Shown here piece by piece: positions 1-8,439 of a stretch of DNA of 36,263 bases. The position numbers were made by a program, and so were the translations under genes. The DNA lies in the NCBI RefSeq assembly GCF_000211815.1, contig NZ_GL890833.1:18062-54324 (forward strand), given 5' to 3'. Within the stretch, counting starts at the first letter, position 1, and each line of letters starts with the position of its first letter. Origin of the DNA: Moorena producens 3L. GTDB lineage: Bacteria; Cyanobacteriota; Cyanobacteriia; Cyanobacteriales; Coleofasciculaceae. The notes under the pieces are model-generated. The model had not been told where the DNA came from and made no database searches. It saw only the letters and a list, made by a program, of their open reading frames with translations.

Positions 1-257
1 TAACCTTCAACCTTCAACCAGCTAACCTTCAACCTTCAACCTTCAACCAGCTAACCTTCAACCTTCAACCAGCTAACCTTCAACCAGCTAACCTTCAACC
101 TTCAACCTTCAACCAGCTAACCTTCAACCAGCTAACCTTCAACCTTCAACCTTCAACCAGCTAACCTTCAACCAGCTAACCTTCAACCTTCAACCAGCTA
201 ACCTTCAACCTTCAACCAGCTAACCTTCAACCTTCAACCAGCTAACCTACTAACCTT
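1..257. repeat. AACCTTC heptamer / AACCAGCT octamer tandem array
   Basis: The heptamer AACCTTC is repeated one to three times and alternates with the octamer AACCAGCT across the whole stretch, starting at or before the window edge. This matches the short tandemly repeated repetitive (STRR) class known from filamentous cyanobacteria. It lies immediately downstream of the P-type ATPase stop codon. No gene is visible in it. Confidence 0.9.
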
Positions 258-3168
258 GAACTTTTCCCTTGCTATACCAACGAATAAATAATTTCTCCAG
301 CTCAACCCAAACAAATAGTGACGTACTAAAGCCAATACAGACAGCAAATTCCATCATAGTCAGAGGCTCAGTGCCAAAGAAGTCTTGCAAAAAGGGTACA
401 TAGACCAGCAACAGCTGTAAGAGAGTAGTTACAGTAACTGCCAACAGCAAATAAGGGTTAGAGAATGGGTTTAATTCCAGAGTAATGCGTTTGTTGGAGC
501 GCACTGCCAGGGCGTGACCCATTTGAGCAATACATAGGGTAGTAAATACCATTGTCTTCCAGTGAGGGAAGTATCCATAGGCGATTGCCATTAAGGTAAT
601 GTTGAAAATGGCAAAAACAATACCAATGCGCACCATATAAGAGCCCAATCCTCTGGCAAAAATACTTTCCTGAGGACTAAAGGGCGATCGCTTCATCACA
701 TCGGGTTCTGCTGGTTCCACAGCTAGGGCAAGAGCGGGTAAACCATCAGTGACTAGGTTCATCCAGAGAATTTGTAACGGTGTGAGGGGAACATCTGGTA
801 ATCCCATGATCGGGGCTGCGGCAATAGTTAATACCTCACCGATGTTACTGCCCAGGATGTATCTAATAAAGCGACGAATATTGTCATATACTGTCCGACC
901 TTCTTCTGTGGCAGCAATAATGGTGGCAAAGTTGTCATCTAAGAGCACCATATCGCTGGCTTCTTTACTGACATCGGTTCCCGTAATTCCCATAGCGATA
1001 CCAATGTCAGCTTGCTTGAGAGCGGGTGCATCATTCACCCCATCTCCGGTCATGGCAACAAATTTACCCCTACCCTGGAGTGCCTGAACTATTCTGAGTT
1101 TGTGTTCAGGAGCAACACGAGCATAAATGCTGACTTGGTCTACCTGTTCCTCTAGATCAACCTGGGAGAGCTTTTGTAACTCCTGACCAGTCAGTACCTG
1201 ATCACCATGATTAGCAATTCCCAAATCCTGGGCAATCGCTTTAGCGGTAAGTTTGTGGTCTCCAGTAATCATAATCGGACGAATTCCAGCATTCCGGCAC
1301 CGCTGAACTGCTTCTAGTACCTCTGGGCGTGGAGCATCCAACATTCCCACTAACCCCAACCACACCAACCCTTGCTCTAAGATTTCATGGTCTGCTTCTG
1401 GAGCTGATAAGCGATCTAGGGACTTATAGGCAAAACCTAGCACTCGCAAACCAGCCCCTGCCATTTGGTTATTCTGTTCCAAAATCTGTTGCCGCTGCTC
1501 TTCTGTCAAGGGTTGACACCCTAGAGTTCCTGCTGCTCTGTCATCATGATGTACTGATGAAGTACAATGCTCTAACACCAATTCTGGAGACCCTTTGGTC
1601 AACATCATGTAACGGGTCAGTTGTGGGTTCTCGGTTGTTCGCGTAGCCTGGCCGAAAGGCCAAGGTTGTTCGCCTTTGGTGTTCGAGTAGGGCAGGTTAG
1701 CAGGTTGAAAGCGATCTGGAGAACTATCCCACTGACAAATCACACTCATACGCTTGCGCTCAGAGGAAAAGGGAATTTCATCCACACGGGAATACCTTTG
1801 ACTCAGGGGTTCCTTATCCACACCCCCTTTACCAGCCAGAGCAATTAATGCTCCTTCTGTGGGGTCTCCTAAAATCTTCCACTCCCCCTGTTCATACTGC
1901 AAGATCGCATCATTACACAGAGCACAAGCTAGAAGTAGGGGTTCGAGTTCGGGATACTGTTCTGTAGCAATGGGCTGATTGTCTAGGAGAAATTCCCCTA
2001 CAGGTTCATAACCATCCCCAGTCACCTGAATACTATAGTTGAGGGTATCCACCCGTTGCACAACCATTTTGTTTTGGGTCAGGGTACCAGTTTTATCAGA
2101 ACAAATGGTAGTCACACTTCCTAAGGTTTCCACAGCTGGTAGTTTGCGAATTAGAGCATGACGGCGTACCATTCTCTGGGTTCCTAGGGCTAAGGTAACA
2201 GTCACCACAGCTGGCAAGCCTTCTGGAACTACAGCCACTGCCATACTTAAAGAAACTTCTACCAGTTGTTGGAACACACTCAAGTCCCAACCGCTTACGC
2301 CCAAGCCAATGATAATTACTAGTGCTACTAGCAACAGCGAACCGGTTACCAAGACTTTTCCCAGCTGAGACATGCGCTGTTGCAGAGGTGTCGGTTCACT
2401 TTCCACCCCTTGTAGCATCTGGGCAATTTTCCCCAGTTCCGTATTCATCCCAGTACCAGTAACTAGGACTTTACCTCTGCCTTGGACAACTTCAGTTCCC
2501 TGAAAAACTAAATTAATGCGATCGCCTATGGGAGTATCTTCTGATAGCTCCACCTCTACGGTTTTATTGACAGCATTAGCTTCCCCAGTCAGTGCGGATT
2601 CTCTGACCTGCAAATTCGATGCCTCGATTAGCCTACCATCTGCTCCAACTTGTACCCCAGCTTCCAGCAACATGATGTCCCCTGGAACAAGCTGTGGACT
2701 GTCTATCTCTAAGGTACGACCATCCCGCAACACTCGTACCTTAGGAGATGCCATACTTTTCAGGGCTGCTAGGGCTTTTTCAGCACGGCTTTCCTGGAGA
2801 TACCCGAGGATGCCATTGAGAATCACGATTGAGAGGATAGCAATCGTATCTTTGAAGGGGAATTCACTCGCCTTTTCTGAGGCTTGTTGCAGATTGATCA
2901 GATCTAAAATCCCGGAAACTATCGCTACTGCAATCAGCATCAGCAGCATGATGTCCTTGAATTGATCAAGGAACATTGCCCAGGAACTGCGCTTTGCTTT
3001 TTCCTCTAACTGATTTAAGCCATAGTATTCCAACCGCTGTGATACCTGTTGAGAGGTCAAACCGACTTGAGGGTCACAGCCGGATTCTGCTAGAGAATTT
3101 TCGACAGATTGGTTGTACCACGCTTTTAACGGGTCAGGCAATAAATTAGAATGGGTCAATGGATTCAC
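250..3168 (-). CDS. P2A-type (SERCA-like) cation-transporting ATPase, probably calcium
   Basis: A 972-residue P-type ATPase that would export a cation, most likely Ca2+, across the plasma membrane using ATP. Visible motifs are TGEA (194-197), PEGLP in M4 (315-319), the phosphorylated Asp358 in DKTGT, GDPTEGA (434-440), KGSPE (525-529) and TGDGVNDAPAL (707-717). Compared with SERCA, the ion-site residues Asn775 and Glu778 (M5) and Asn804, Thr807 and Asp808 (M6) are present, but the M8 glutamate appears to be Gln882, as in plasma-membrane Ca2+ pumps. Length and ten hydrophobic segments fit a complete protein. Residues about 494-513 of the nucleotide-binding domain are encoded by a GGCC-hairpin repeat and look like an in-frame insertion. 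It resembles cyanobacterial PacL/Pma1 proteins; the transported ion is inferred. Confidence 0.93.
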   Translation of the reverse strand: MNPLTHSNLLPDPLKAWYNQSVENSLAESGCDPQVGLTSQQVSQRLEYYGLNQLEEKAKRSSWAMFLDQFKDIMLLMLIAVAIVSGILDLINLQQASEKASEFPFKDTIAILSIVILNGILGYLQESRAEKALAALKSMASPKVRVLRDGRTLEIDSPQLVPGDIMLLEAGVQVGADGRLIEASNLQVRESALTGEANAVNKTVEVELSEDTPIGDRINLVFQGTEVVQGRGKVLVTGTGMNTELGKIAQMLQGVESEPTPLQQRMSQLGKVLVTGSLLLVALVIIIGLGVSGWDLSVFQQLVEVSLSMAVAVVPEGLPAVVTVTLALGTQRMVRRHALIRKLPAVETLGSVTTICSDKTGTLTQNKMVVQRVDTLNYSIQVTGDGYEPVGEFLLDNQPIATEQYPELEPLLLACALCNDAILQYEQGEWKILGDPTEGALIALAGKGGVDKEPLSQRYSRVDEIPFSSERKRMSVICQWDSSPDRFQPANLPYSNTKGEQPWPFGQATRTTENPQLTRYMMLTKGSPELVLEHCTSSVHHDDRAAGTLGCQPLTEEQRQQILEQNNQMAGAGLRVLGFAYKSLDRLSAPEADHEILEQGLVWLGLVGMLDAPRPEVLEAVQRCRNAGIRPIMITGDHKLTAKAIAQDLGIANHGDQVLTGQELQKLSQVDLEEQVDQVSIYARVAPEHKLRIVQALQGRGKFVAMTGDGVNDAPALKQADIGIAMGITGTDVSKEASDMVLLDDNFATIIAATEEGRTVYDNIRRFIRYILGSNIGEVLTIAAAPIMGLPDVPLTPLQILWMNLVTDGLPALALAVEPAEPDVMKRSPFSPQESIFARGLGSYMVRIGIVFAIFNITLMAIAYGYFPHWKTMVFTTLCIAQMGHALAVRSNKRITLELNPFSNPYLLLAVTVTTLLQLLLVYVPFLQDFFGTEPLTMMEFAVCIGFSTSLFVWVELEKLFIRWYSKGKVQG
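1632..1688. repeat. GGCC-hairpin interspersed repeat inside the ATPase gene
   Basis: The stretch holds a hairpin GGCC-GAAA-GGCC (1650-1661) next to GTTCGCGTAGC and a second GTTCG motif. The same core, GCGTAGCGTGGCCAAAGGCC, recurs in spacers at 22026-22046 and, inverted, at 28594-28616. Here it is translated as part of the ATPase N-domain without breaking the frame. Confidence 0.7.
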
Positions 3169-3226
3169 CGGGAATGTTTGCTTTTAGATGATATTCATTC
3201 GATCATAAAAATTTCCTAGGAAGTTT

Positions 3227-3389
3227 GTAAGCATTCAGCCGTGAGCTTTTAGCTCACGCTACTTGAGGTGCTGTCAGCCGTCAGCGGTGAGCTTAAAACA
3301 AGCTATCCGGCTGACGAGTTCAACGGACTGCCAAAGACTATCAATTCCTGGCCGAAAGGCCAGGGAACTGAAATTAAACGAATGCTTAC
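3227..3389. repeat. Inverted-end element, copy A (GTAAGCATTC...GAATGCTTAC)
   Basis: It has perfect 10-bp terminal inverted repeats, GTAAGCATTC at 3227-3236 and GAATGCTTAC at 3380-3389. Inside are CAGCCGTCAGC-type units and the hairpin CCTGGCC-GAAA-GGCCAGG (3347-3364). Elements with the same ends occur after tRNA-Thr and before the kinase gene, so this looks like a small non-autonomous repeat family. Confidence 0.65.
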
Positions 3390-3668
3390 CTCTTTCATTC
3401 AAAAGCACCTCAAGTAGCGTGCGCGTAACGCATTAGCTGATAGCACCTCAAGTAGCACCATCTGTAGCGCATTAGCTGTTCACGAACCGTGCGCGTAGCG
3501 CATTAGCTGATAGCTTACGGGAGTTTGGAAACCAAGACTATAATCGAATCTAGCGGAACAAAATAGCACCCGATGCAGCAATTGAAGATCTGTTGTTCAA
3601 AGTCTGTATTGTTAAGATAGCGAGTTGCCGCTAATTATAGTAATTTAGTCCGTATTTGATCAGGTTTT

Positions 3669-3796
3669 ATATCAAATCCGGATAATTGCCCACAGTTACG
3701 ATATCTAGAGAAAATCTTTTTCTCCCTGTACCCCTGCGCCCCTGCGCCCCCTGCTCTTTTCACCAGGAAGTATGGGTATTCAACTGGATTTGATAT
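3669..3796. repeat. 26-nt inverted repeat pair (ATATCAAATCC...)
   Basis: A 26-nt sequence beginning ATATCAAATCC and ending TTGCCCACA (3669-3694) reappears inverted and diverged at 3771-3796. Together they bound 128 bp. A third copy lies in plus orientation at 5875-5900, beyond the other end of the TpsB gene. Confidence 0.6.
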
Positions 3797-3855
3797 TATT
3801 CACTGTTAACGCTCAACGGTTGCCCATTAACCTTAATCGTCAGAGTTTAAATAGT

Positions 3856-5727
3856 TTAATATTGATAGCGAACATTGAAGTAGAAGCCCTCATCCTGGGC
3901 ATTGTTACTGCGATCATCCAATTCAAGCAGAGGAATGCCATAGTCAAGTCGCAGATTAAGCCCTGTCACTGGTTGCACAATTAGCCCTAAGCCAATACCC
4001 GCTAAAAACCGCTGTGACGGTAACGTATTAGGATTATCAGGGTTATTCCATACATAACCCATGTCGAAAAACGGAATTAGTTGTAATGCGGGGTCATCGT
4101 CTACGTCTCGATGTAAAGTTATACGGTCTTCTATAGAAAACCGTACTCCATTGTCCCCTGCTCTGATATTTTGACGGTAGCCCCTCACCGATTGACCACC
4201 GCCAAGTAAAAATTGTTGGGGAGGCAATAGGCTATTGGGGGTAAGCTGAACCTCGGTTCCCATAATTAAGAAATTATCCTCTGAGAGAATCTGTAACCGC
4301 TGTACTTGACCTACCCAGCGAAAAAAGCGTCCATCAGGTATAGGATCGGGGTTGATAGTGGCATCAAACCACCCAGTTCCGAGACTCAAAAGCGATCGCA
4401 AAAACCAAGTTCCCTCCAAATCCCGACGTAGATACTCTTGTTCAAACTTAATCACGCTCAGGGTAGTCGAGCCATCTTGATCTGGACCAAAGCCAAACCC
4501 AAGAGGCTCATCACCCAAAAAAGTCTGACCATCTCTGTAGCTGAATCCTAGAGACAGAGCAAATTCTTCCCGAGGTGTGCGGTACAACGGTTGACGAAAT
4601 CGAATTTCATATAGCTCAGATTCTCCCTCAATATCAAAAACATTGAATGGTGCTTGAGTCACCCGATTACGGTCGATCACTGTTCGCAGTTCTAAGGTAC
4701 CATTTCGGGGATTGAGGGGAAAGCGATAGCCAAAATCAAAAATATTAGACCCGCCAGTGGTCGAACGGCGATAAGTGAAGGAAATTTCATCCCCATTGCC
4801 AGTTAGGTTGAGATGGCGAAGATTAAAGCTGATTCGTTCAGAACCAATACTAGGAGGTGAGTAATTATCAACCCCTACACTTCCTTTGAACGGATTAGCT
4901 TCCACAACACGAACAATCAGAATGCTCTGTCCTACTTTTGTTCCTTTGCGGAGGCTCGCTTCTATACTTTCCAACTTTGGGTCAAGCCGTAACAATCGTA
5001 ATTGTTTTTCCAAATCAGTAGTATTGAATGGTGTTCCGGTACCCAACTGGACACGGCTGCGGATATAGTTGGGATTGAGGCGGCGTGTTCCTTCAACTTC
5101 GATCTTTTCTATACCCCCTTCTATAACACGGATTGTAACAATGCCCTTGGTAATGTCAATCGTTTGCTCAGCAAGAAGAATTGCTCTAGTGTTAATATAG
5201 CCCTGCTTGAGGTAAAGGGTAGTAATAGCATCCGCGACTTCTCTTAGTTGCTCAATAGTCAGGGAGCGTCCTTGATAGGGTTGTATAATCAGCTTAAACT
5301 GCTCTGGTGAAAAGATGGTGCTACCAATGACTTCAATTTTATCAACTTGAATGGTTTTAGAGTCCAAAGCAGTTAGTCTAGCAGGTGTAGTGGCTTGAGT
5401 TTCTAGTATAACTGGTCCAACTGAATCTGATAGTATGGGCGCTAATAGTTCAGCTATCTGATTTTGATAATTTCCATCAACCAATTTTACTGACTCCTGA
5501 GCGGTTTTATGCTCCTGCTGCTTAAGCAGAAGTTTACTTGCTCTTAGAGATCTATGATTGCTTGGCAAAGAAGTTAGGGTTACTGCTAGGGCATCATTAC
5601 AACTGGTACAGGCAATTATTAAATACAACGGTGTAAATTTATTTGATATGAATTTATTTAAGAAATACTTTATAAGCACAATTTGAATTAACATCTGATG
5701 CCAAAGCAATCCGATCTTCGAGCGCAT
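3856..5727 (-). CDS. TpsB/ShlB-FhaC family outer-membrane transporter (two-partner secretion)
   Basis: An Omp85-superfamily beta-barrel expected to secrete a partner protein (TpsA) through the outer membrane. Numbering is from the ATG at 5790. An N-terminal hydrophobic segment ending near CNDALA looks like a signal sequence. Two POTRA domains follow (about 151-224 and 226-297), then a 16-strand-type barrel with the signature VRGY (535-538), the FFDMG motif (574-578) and a C-terminal aromatic residue (Y644). The open frame runs back to 5790, but I prefer the ATG at 5727: it follows AAGGAGA (5740-5746) by 12 nt and shortens the region before the signal sequence. No TpsA substrate gene is in the window, so this is an orphan here and its cargo is unknown. 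Short 26-nt repeats sit on both sides. Confidence 0.88.
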   Translation of the reverse strand: MRSKIGLLWHQMLIQIVLIKYFLNKFISNKFTPLYLIIACTSCNDALAVTLTSLPSNHRSLRASKLLLKQQEHKTAQESVKLVDGNYQNQIAELLAPILSDSVGPVILETQATTPARLTALDSKTIQVDKIEVIGSTIFSPEQFKLIIQPYQGRSLTIEQLREVADAITTLYLKQGYINTRAILLAEQTIDITKGIVTIRVIEGGIEKIEVEGTRRLNPNYIRSRVQLGTGTPFNTTDLEKQLRLLRLDPKLESIEASLRKGTKVGQSILIVRVVEANPFKGSVGVDNYSPPSIGSERISFNLRHLNLTGNGDEISFTYRRSTTGGSNIFDFGYRFPLNPRNGTLELRTVIDRNRVTQAPFNVFDIEGESELYEIRFRQPLYRTPREEFALSLGFSYRDGQTFLGDEPLGFGFGPDQDGSTTLSVIKFEQEYLRRDLEGTWFLRSLLSLGTGWFDATINPDPIPDGRFFRWVGQVQRLQILSEDNFLIMGTEVQLTPNSLLPPQQFLLGGGQSVRGYRQNIRAGDNGVRFSIEDRITLHRDVDDDPALQLIPFFDMGYVWNNPDNPNTLPSQRFLAGIGLGLIVQPVTGLNLRLDYGIPLLELDDRSNNAQDEGFYFNVRYQY

Positions 5728-5874
5728 CGGGTTTTTTATTCTCCTTGGGTGGGGATATCTAGGGATTTTGGGTGACAACGAATGGTCCAAACGTAAACGC
5801 CACTAAAAAGCCTAACCCTGATTAGTTCAAAAATTCCAAAAAACTATCACCATCGTCTATCGCAGTTATAGCTT

Positions 5875-5900
5875 ATATCAAATTCGTTTAATTACCCATA
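5875..5900 (+). repeat. 26-nt repeat, third copy
   Basis: It starts ATATCAAATTCG and ends ATTACCCATA, matching the copies at 3669-3694 (direct) and 3771-3796 (inverted) with a few substitutions. Its position upstream of the TpsB start means the family flanks that gene on both sides. Confidence 0.6.
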
Positions 5901-5970
5901 ATCAAAATCTCTACCCTGTCTGACCGTGTGGTGGTTTTTCCGGTGTCAGTCTAACCTGTGGGTATTCAAC

Positions 5971-6018
5971 AGGTCCGACCCGTGGCGAATTTAATAATTA
6001 GATGCGGAAAGCGCACCT
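5971..6018 (+). repeat. AGGTGCG element, copy 1 (48 bp)
   Basis: It begins AGGTCCGACCCGTGGCG and ends GCGGAAAGCGCACCT. The ends are inverted repeats of each other (AGGTGCG / CGCACCT), with one substitution on the left. Confidence 0.8.
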
Positions 6019-6085
6019 AACGGACTTGAGATGAGTTGTTATTCTCTTCAAACCACTTGCGATCATAACCAATTAAGCACACTTG

Positions 6086-6132
6086 AGGTGCGACCCGTGG
6101 CGAATTTAATTCTTAATGGTAAGAGCGCACCT
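6086..6132 (+). repeat. AGGTGCG element, copy 2 (47 bp)
   Basis: It begins AGGTGCGACCCGTGGCG and ends GAGCGCACCT. The core differs from copy 1 by TTCTTAATGGTAA in place of AATAATTAGATGCGG. It lies 13 bp from the terminator A-run. Confidence 0.8.
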
Positions 6133-6145
6133 ATTGACTTTTGGC

Positions 6146-6173
6146 AAAAAAATCCCCCGGCTAGTGTCGGGGG
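6146..6173 (-). terminator. Rho-independent terminator
   Basis: On the minus strand the stem CCCCCG...CGGGGG (6168-6173 with 6154-6159) is followed by a run of seven T residues (6152-6146). It is about 330 nt downstream of the DUF4912 stop codon and is the first clear terminator for that gene. It could alternatively end a small unannotated transcript in the spacer. Confidence 0.8.
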
Positions 6174-6501
6174 AACTCCTTAGAAGTATGAAGTGTGAAT
6201 TCTGAGGTTATTATAGGCCAATGCTGCTTCTTGAACTATAGCAATCCTAAATAGGTTGTGCTAATTTTATCCAAACGTGATTCTTGCTATACCTGGGTTT
6301 CAAGCCCTTGACTTGCCACAACTGATTTAAGGTCGCTATATAGCGTTTATCACAGCTATGAGGTACAGATATTTTTTTCCTTATTACCTATTCCCTGTTT
6401 ACTGTTCCCTTCACCATGTAAAAGCTGGTTTGGCTTACCCCACCCAACTTCTAAAGTATGGGTGAATAATGATGGGTGGGGAGTATACTCAACAATTGTG
6501 T

Positions 6502-7683
6502 TCAATTGCACACGAGATCAGTATGGCATGATTGCGTCTTGCAGATGAACTTCATATGGATTGAGCGAGTTTCCTTGCCATGCGCTGACACTACCATGAT
6601 TGGGTAGTCAATTAGGACATCCTGGAAAGACATCTGCAAGCGGAAGGTCCCGTCTGGGTTAATCTTGACTGGACGTCCATCAATAGTAACGGAAGCATCA
6701 GGATCGATGCTTCCGTGAATAATTAGCTCTTCATTTGCCACTAAGGACAATTCGGGAGAACGAGCGGGGGGAGCAGAAGCATTGAAACCAGCTCCCGACA
6801 TGTTTGGAGAAAGCCACTTACCAATACCCGAAGGGAAAGGATTGGAACTTATTGCTGACCTTGGTGCTTGCTCCATAGAACTATAAACAGAATCAGCTAC
6901 TGCCTGAGCTTCCCCAGATTGAGTTATGCCAAAGATTTCCCCATAGATAGGTCGATCAGGAATTTCCGAGCTACTCCCATTAGCTGTCTGGCTAGGCGGC
7001 ACAAGTTTTAGGACAGTCTTACCCTGTAGATTATCATCCCAGTTGACCGTGACGAATTGGTCTTCCATCCATTTAGAGGGATAGGCAGGGGGAACATGGA
7101 TAGGTGCTGAACGGGCCAGAACTAGCCATTGACCATCTTCACAGCGATAACCAATCTCAACTAAATAATCGCGATCGCTAACTGGCATGGGTAGATACCA
7201 TTCTCGCGCTAGCTCATCACAGGGATATTCTTGGATACTATGGGGACTTTGATAATCCAGTTTGATTGCGGTAACATCATAGAGCCTTAGAGCGAGTTGT
7301 TGACCTCCCTGAGAGCGCAGTTCTTTTTTATGTTCATTGGGAATATCCCAATAAGCATAAGACCAATGTGGATCACGAGGCATTAGCACAATCCGGCTTT
7401 CACCATAACCTTCTGGTAGCTCTGCTAATCCCTCATCAACAGAAACTAGACTATCACTAGTCGGCTCTTGTTGAGCTAATTCAAACTGGCTTGATTCCTC
7501 CTTTGCTTGTGCCTCAATTATCGGCGATGGAGTGGTAGACCTTTTGTGACGTTCTATTGCTTGAATTTCCGCCAATAAGCGTTCTTTACGCATTCTACTG
7601 TATCGATATATACCATATTCACTCGCAACTCTACGTAATTGCCGTAGAGTCATTTCTTCTAGGGGAGTTCCTTCTTTTGCCAT
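6502..7683 (-). CDS. DUF4912 protein with N-terminal Rho-N/SAP-like helix-turn-helix
   Basis: A 393-residue protein of unknown function. Residues about 11-44 match the Rho termination factor N-terminal (SAP-like) fold, with LRQLRRVASEYGI and then RMRKERLLAEI, suggesting nucleic-acid binding. Residues about 95-220 form a DUF4912 domain, recognisable from IVLMPRDPHWSYAYWDI and the paired aromatic strands. Residues about 310-375 form an Ig-like beta domain (LIIHGSIDPDASVTIDG). There is no signal peptide or membrane segment. The combination is common in cyanobacteria, but no biochemical role is known to me. The last dozen residues are Cys-rich and look less conserved. It stands alone on its strand; a repeat element lies just upstream of its start. 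Confidence 0.85.
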   Translation of the reverse strand: MAKEGTPLEEMTLRQLRRVASEYGIYRYSRMRKERLLAEIQAIERHKRSTTPSPIIEAQAKEESSQFELAQQEPTSDSLVSVDEGLAELPEGYGESRIVLMPRDPHWSYAYWDIPNEHKKELRSQGGQQLALRLYDVTAIKLDYQSPHSIQEYPCDELAREWYLPMPVSDRDYLVEIGYRCEDGQWLVLARSAPIHVPPAYPSKWMEDQFVTVNWDDNLQGKTVLKLVPPSQTANGSSSEIPDRPIYGEIFGITQSGEAQAVADSVYSSMEQAPRSAISSNPFPSGIGKWLSPNMSGAGFNASAPPARSPELSLVANEELIIHGSIDPDASVTIDGRPVKINPDGTFRLQMSFQDVLIDYPIMVVSAHGKETRSIHMKFICKTQSCHTDLVCN

Positions 7684-7738
7684 GATTTCTGTTCTATACG
7701 TTGTTAGGTTGCCTGATAGATTACTGATGTCAATCTTG

Positions 7739-7785
7739 AGGTGCGACCCGTGGCGAATTTAATTCTTAATGCGGAAAGCGCACCT
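7739..7785 (+). repeat. AGGTGCG element, copy 3 (47 bp)
   Basis: It begins AGGTGCGACCCGTGGCG and ends GGAAAGCGCACCT, with intact inverted ends. It sits 55 bp upstream of the DUF4912 start, where it would fall in the promoter or leader. Confidence 0.85.
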
Positions 7786-8044
7786 AATTAAAAAAAGTTT
7801 TGGTTGCTATGAAACTTACCTAAAGGTCAGACCTGACTAAAGTTTTTATCCTTCTTGATTCCCAGACTTTAATGGAAATTGCCCGTCTACCCTTGCGACA
7901 TTTCAGTGATTTTTTATACCAACAATATGTTCAAGTCAGCCATCTATAATTTGGTGAAATACTAACAAACCAGCATTTTTATGGGATCCTCTGATCAACT
8001 ATATATAACAAGGAATTTTTGGGTCAGGTCAAGGGGTAAATAAG

Positions 8045-8083
8045 CCGATTTTCGGTAAATTCACGCATTTACCAGAAAATCGG
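8045..8083. other. Long perfect-stem hairpin with one bulge
   Basis: CCGATTTTCGGTAAAT (8045-8060) pairs with ATTTACCAGAAAATCGG (8067-8083) over 16 bp with a single bulged A and a 6-nt loop. There is no adjacent T-run on either strand, so a simple terminator is unlikely. Confidence 0.6.
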
Positions 8084-8119
8084 GACTCAAAATGTCATGA
8101 AATTATCACATCACTCCTC

Positions 8120-8167
8120 AGGTGCGACCCGTGGCGAATTTAATAATTAGATGCGGAAAGCGCACCT
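8120..8167 (+). repeat. AGGTGCG element, copy 4 (48 bp)
   Basis: It is nearly identical to copy 1 (AATAATTAGATGCGG core) but has the intact left end AGGTGCG. Both ends form the 7-bp inverted repeat. Confidence 0.85.
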
Positions 8168-8439
8168 AAGGACTCAGTCATCAATATTATCAAGTTAGGC
8201 ACCATCAGTGATCCGTATCCAAGAAGGATGAAGCCCTGATCTACTTATCCTTGACACTCTTCATTAATCATTTATCTCTTAGCCTTAATGAGGATAAGCA
8301 AGACTATTTGGCTGCTTTCCTCAAGGGTGAGCGAAGCGTGGCAAGGCAAAGCTAATCGCATCATCAATAATCAACAGGAATAATCATTACTTTTCCATTT
8401 TCTTTTCGACAGGAATTGACTGGTCAGATATGTTTCTAG

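Larger units (their letters stand above)
3169..3855. other. Gene-free repeat-rich spacer between ATPase and TpsB genes
   Basis: This spacer holds an inverted-end element (3227-3389), then repeated pieces of CACCTCAAGTAGC, GTGCGCGTAGCGCATTAGC and CTGATAGC (about 3402-3525). It also holds a pair of inverted 26-nt repeats (3669-3694 and 3771-3796) flanking a C-rich stretch with CCCCTGCGCC tandem units. No convincing reading frame was seen. Confidence 0.75.
5791..6501. other. Spacer with two AGGTGCG elements and a terminator
   Basis: Gene-free. It contains the third 26-nt repeat (5875-5900), two AGGTGCG...CGCACCT elements (5971-6018 and 6086-6132) and a strong minus-strand terminator (6146-6173). 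About 6180-6500 is AT-rich sequence with no recognisable feature. Confidence 0.7.
7684..8439. other. Spacer with two AGGTGCG elements and a long hairpin
   Basis: It holds AGGTGCG elements at 7739-7785 and 8120-8167 and an imperfect 16-bp stem hairpin at 8045-8083. No supportable gene was found. A 25-codon open frame at 7872-7949 lacks a ribosome-binding site and is not called. Confidence 0.7.

Noticed and set aside
2516..2965. 149-codon plus-strand open frame inside the ATPase gene
   Set aside because: Antisense shadow; it has no family features.
7872..7949. 25-codon open frame starting ATG GAA ATT GCC CGT
   Set aside because: It has no ribosome-binding site, no recognisable family and lies in repeat-rich spacer DNA.
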